DNA of 56,935 nucleotides from an uncultured Pelagibacteraceae bacterium (GTDB taxonomy: Bacteria; Pseudomonadota; Alphaproteobacteria; Pelagibacterales; Pelagibacteraceae), in NCBI GenBank assembly GCA_902520695.1, contig CABYOT010000010.1:1-56935 (forward strand). The letters are read 5' to 3'. Each line of letters starts with the position of its first letter. Position 1 is the stretch's first letter. Below are positions 54,682 to 56,935 of this stretch, piece after piece. Both the position numbers and the translations under genes were made by a program. The notes beneath the pieces were generated by a model. It worked only from the letters and a program-made list of their open reading frames with translations. It was not told where the DNA came from and searched no databases.

Positions 54682-55065
54682 ATGGAAAATATAGTAAAAC
54701 AAATCCAATTAATAGCTTTGGTAATTATACTTGCTGCTACAATTATAGCATTTGGTATTGAGATATATCAAATGATAGTTGTTCAAAAAGTTACTTTGGC
54801 TGATTTGCTTTTACTTTTTCTATACCTAGAAGTTTTAGCAATGGTAAGAGTATTTTGGGAAAGTCAGTCAATTCAAATAACTCTCCCATTATTTATTGCA
54901 ATTACTGCTCTATCTAGATTTATAATTTTACAAGGAAAATCAATTAATCCAGAAGTATTATTATATGAAGCAGGTGCCATTGTTTTAATCGCTATAGCAA
55001 TACTTGTTTTAAGATTTAGAAACTCTCCAGTATTTGGTTTAGAGAAAAAGAAAAAAACTAAATAA
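54682..55065 (+). CDS. PsiE-family membrane protein
   Basis: A 127-residue protein with three to four membrane helices (about residues 8-33, 40-58, 63-82, 92-112). FLYLEVLAMVRVFWES and LFIAITALSRFIIL correspond to conserved parts of the phosphate-starvation-inducible PsiE family; the C-terminus is lysine-rich. The function of PsiE is unknown. It is in the same direction as trxB and the following reductase, with short gaps. Confidence 0.8.
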   Translation: MENIVKQIQLIALVIILAATIIAFGIEIYQMIVVQKVTLADLLLLFLYLEVLAMVRVFWESQSIQITLPLFIAITALSRFIILQGKSINPEVLLYEAGAIVLIAIAILVLRFRNSPVFGLEKKKKTK

Positions 55066-55076
55066 TTTTCAAATAA

Positions 55077-56099
55077 ATGCCAGATAAAGTTTTATTAACT
55101 GGAATAAGTGGTTTTGTAGCAAAACATGTAGCAATTGAATTATTAAATTCAGGCTTTGAAGTTTTAGGAACAGTGAGGAATAAAAATTCAATTGAACAAA
55201 CTAAAAAAACATTAGAAGAGAATAATGTTTCAACAGAGAAATTATCGTTTGTAGAGTTAGATTTACTAAAAGATGAAGGTTGGAATGAGGCTGCAAAGGG
55301 TTGCAAATATATTATTCATGTTGCGTCTCCTTTTCCATTTAAAGTATCGAATGATAGAGAGTCACTTACACCAGCTGCAAAAGATGGGACTTTGAGAGTT
55401 TTAAATGCAGGGATAAATGCAGGAGTTGAACACTTTGTAAAGACATCATCCATTGTATGTATGTTTAGAAAACCAAATAGAACAAATCCTTACACTTTTG
55501 GTGAGAATGATTGGACTGATGTAGAATGGAACAAAACTACTGATTATTTTGTATCTAAAACAAGAGCTGAAAAGGCTGCATGGGATCTTATGGAAAGTAA
55601 AGGTCTAGAAAATAATCTTACCTGTATCAATCCTGGCTTTGTTTTAGGAGATTTTTTAAATGAAAAAAGCTGTACATCCATGGAATATATAAAACAATTA
55701 CTTCAAGGAAAATTTCCAGCTGCACCAAAGTTTTCAGTAATGATATCCCATGTAAAAGATATTGCTAGAGCACATGTTTTATCTTTAGCAAATAAAAGAG
55801 CTGGTGGTAGAAGATTAATTGTTGGATCTGAAGTAAGAAGTATTCTTGAGTTATCAAAAATAATGGCTGAAAATCTTCCAAGCCATGCAAAAAAACTTCC
55901 CAAAAAAGAATTACCAAATTTTATGGTTAAACTTCTTAGTTACATAGACACAAGTGCAAAAAATTTGGTTCCAGATTTAGGGCTTACAATGCAAACAGAT
56001 CAAACATACGCAGAGGAAATTCTTCAGATGAAATTTTTACCATCAGAAACTGCTGTTATTGATGCTGCAAAGTCAGTAGTAAGACTAAAATTAGCCTAG
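55077..56099 (+). CDS. NAD(P)-dependent reductase, extended SDR (dihydroflavonol-reductase-like)
   Basis: A 340-residue protein with the nucleotide-binding loop LLTGISGFVAKHVAIELL (G-x-x-G-x-x-A) at the start, VELDLLKDEGW, the substrate-side block IIHVASPFPF, TSSIVCMF with the catalytic Ser, and the Y-x-x-x-K pair in DYFVSKTRAEKAAW. NPGFVLGDFL follows. The pattern is that of the dihydroflavonol-4-reductase/cinnamoyl-CoA reductase-like group, which reduces aldehydes or ketones. True substrate unknown. It starts 11 bases after the psiE-like gene and overlaps the convergent aminotransferase by nine bases. Confidence 0.87.
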   Translation: MPDKVLLTGISGFVAKHVAIELLNSGFEVLGTVRNKNSIEQTKKTLEENNVSTEKLSFVELDLLKDEGWNEAAKGCKYIIHVASPFPFKVSNDRESLTPAAKDGTLRVLNAGINAGVEHFVKTSSIVCMFRKPNRTNPYTFGENDWTDVEWNKTTDYFVSKTRAEKAAWDLMESKGLENNLTCINPGFVLGDFLNEKSCTSMEYIKQLLQGKFPAAPKFSVMISHVKDIARAHVLSLANKRAGGRRLIVGSEVRSILELSKIMAENLPSHAKKLPKKELPNFMVKLLSYIDTSAKNLVPDLGLTMQTDQTYAEEILQMKFLPSETAVIDAAKSVVRLKLA

Positions 56100-56935
56100 A
56101 CTCTCACAAAAAAGCTTGATCCTTGCCATTGCAACTTTTAATTTTTGCATTGAAGTTGCGTAAGATATTCTAAAATAACCGTCTAGACCAAATGCAGAAC
56201 CTTGTACCACAGCTACATTTTGTTTTTCAAGGAGCTTTTGAACAAAATCTGTATCATCTTTGATTTTTGTTTTTTTTCCAATCAATCCTTTGCAACTAGG
56301 GAAAACATAAAAAGCACCTTTTGGTAATAAACAAGTTATTCCTGGGATACTGTTCAAATAATTAACAACAAAGTTTCTTCTGCTGCTAAAAGATTTTGCT
56401 CTTCTTTTTATAAAACTTTGTGATCCATTTAAAGCTTCTACGGCTGCTGCTTGACTTATTGATGATGGATTTGACGTTGATTGAGATTGAATCTTTCTTA
56501 TTGCCGCAATTATATTTTTTGGTCCAGCTGCATAACCAATTCTCCACCCCGTCATAGCATAAGCTTTACTTACACCATTCATAGTTAATGTTCTATCTTT
56601 AAGTTTTTTGATTTGTGCAATTGTAAAAAATTTAAAATTATCAAATTTTACATGTTCATAAATATCATCGCTCAAAATAAAAATATTTTTATTTTTAAGT
56701 AATACCTTTCCTAAGCTAATAATTTCTTTTTTTGTATATGCTGCACCAGTAGGATTAGATGGAGAATTTAAGATTATCCATTTTGTTTTTTTTGTGATTG
56801 CTTTTTTTAGTTTGGCAGGTGTTAATTTAAAACCATCTTCCTCTCCACATTTTATAAATTTTGGTTTACCACCAGCAAGCAAAACCATATCTGGATAAGA
56901 TACCCAAAACGGAGCTGGTATAAGAACTTCATCTC
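56091..56935 (-). CDS. aspC: Aspartate aminotransferase, class I (N-terminus beyond window)
   Basis: The frame runs to the window end; the visible 281 codons cover the C-terminal two thirds. The first residues are DEVLIPAPFWVSYPDMV, as in class I aspartate aminotransferases of alphaproteobacteria. WIILNSPSNPTGAAY and FILSDDIYEHVKF bind the cofactor ring. The Schiff-base lysine is in NGVSKAYAMTGWRIGYAAGP, and the substrate arginine is in GYFRISYATS. It exchanges amino groups between aspartate and 2-oxoglutarate using PLP. A methionine at 56888 is internal and not the start. Confidence 0.92.
   Translation of the reverse strand, partial: DEVLIPAPFWVSYPDMVLLAGGKPKFIKCGEEDGFKLTPAKLKKAITKKTKWIILNSPSNPTGAAYTKKEIISLGKVLLKNKNIFILSDDIYEHVKFDNFKFFTIAQIKKLKDRTLTMNGVSKAYAMTGWRIGYAAGPKNIIAAIRKIQSQSTSNPSSISQAAAVEALNGSQSFIKRRAKSFSSRRNFVVNYLNSIPGITCLLPKGAFYVFPSCKGLIGKKTKIKDDTDFVQKLLEKQNVAVVQGSAFGLDGYFRISYATSMQKLKVAMARIKLFCESLG

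Overview
The window looks like a piece of a SAR11 (Candidatus Pelagibacter-type) alphaproteobacterial genome. The evidence is the very low GC content, near-complete coding, intergenic gaps mostly of 0-60 bases, many stop/start overlaps (ATGA, TAATG), a proteorhodopsin beside ferredoxin genes, and Mur, Fts, Car and RpoD proteins with lysine/asparagine/isoleucine-rich composition. No insertion sequence, phage gene, CRISPR array or rRNA was seen. The assignment is an inference from gene content and style, not from a phylogenetic marker search.

Layout. 1-2312 (minus): a DUF1800/DUF1501 pair, the second member with a twin-arginine signal and cut by the window edge. 2331-4635 (minus): a compact envelope-glycan operon with a PMT-type membrane glycosyltransferase, a previously uncalled 41-residue membrane peptide and a family-2 glycosyltransferase. 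4697-5113: a DksA-type regulator. 5110-7069 (minus): GST, ferredoxin-NADP reductase and 2Fe-2S ferredoxin, separated by a strong hairpin terminator from a blue-tuned proteorhodopsin (7147-7911). 8125-14093: metabolic genes for propionyl-CoA synthetase, dihydroorotase, YgfZ, a MazG-like hydrolase and fumarase. 14090-19203: an AsmA-like protein, a UvrD-type helicase and aminopeptidase P.

19195-40442 (minus) is one continuous division and cell wall (dcw) cluster, read in the order mraZ, ftsZ, rsmH, ftsL, ftsI, murE-murF (one fused ORF), mraY, murD, ftsW, murG, murC, murB, ddl, ftsQ, ftsA, lpxC, bamD, ligA. The order is canonical except that ftsZ sits at the front, directly behind mraZ, instead of after ftsA. 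MurE and MurF are one polypeptide, and no recN lies between bamD and ligA. A promoter and three 10-bp-spaced TGGGN repeats lie just upstream of mraZ and suggest MraZ autoregulation of the whole cluster.

40616-40973 (minus) is the RNase P RNA. It is followed by an AmpD-like amidase (minus) and mlaA-mlaC (plus). 43212-47567 (minus) is a yqeY-dnaG-rpoD-tRNA-tRNA macromolecular-synthesis unit. Its tRNA-Val(GAC) has perfect stems but non-canonical D and T loops, and its DnaG has lost three of four zinc ligands. 47691-52086 (plus) is carAB with a TTG start. 52083-53689 (minus) holds a 2OG-Fe(II) oxygenase and an ELM1-type protein. 53710-56099 (plus) holds trxB, a PsiE-family protein and an NAD-dependent reductase. 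56091-56935 (minus) is the C-terminal part of an aspartate aminotransferase.

No gene-free stretch exceeds 300 bases. The longest are 7912-8124 (proteorhodopsin/prpE divergent region), 40443-40615 (mraZ promoter region) and 47568-47690 (yqeY/carA divergent region). All calls come from reading motifs by eye; no database search was run.
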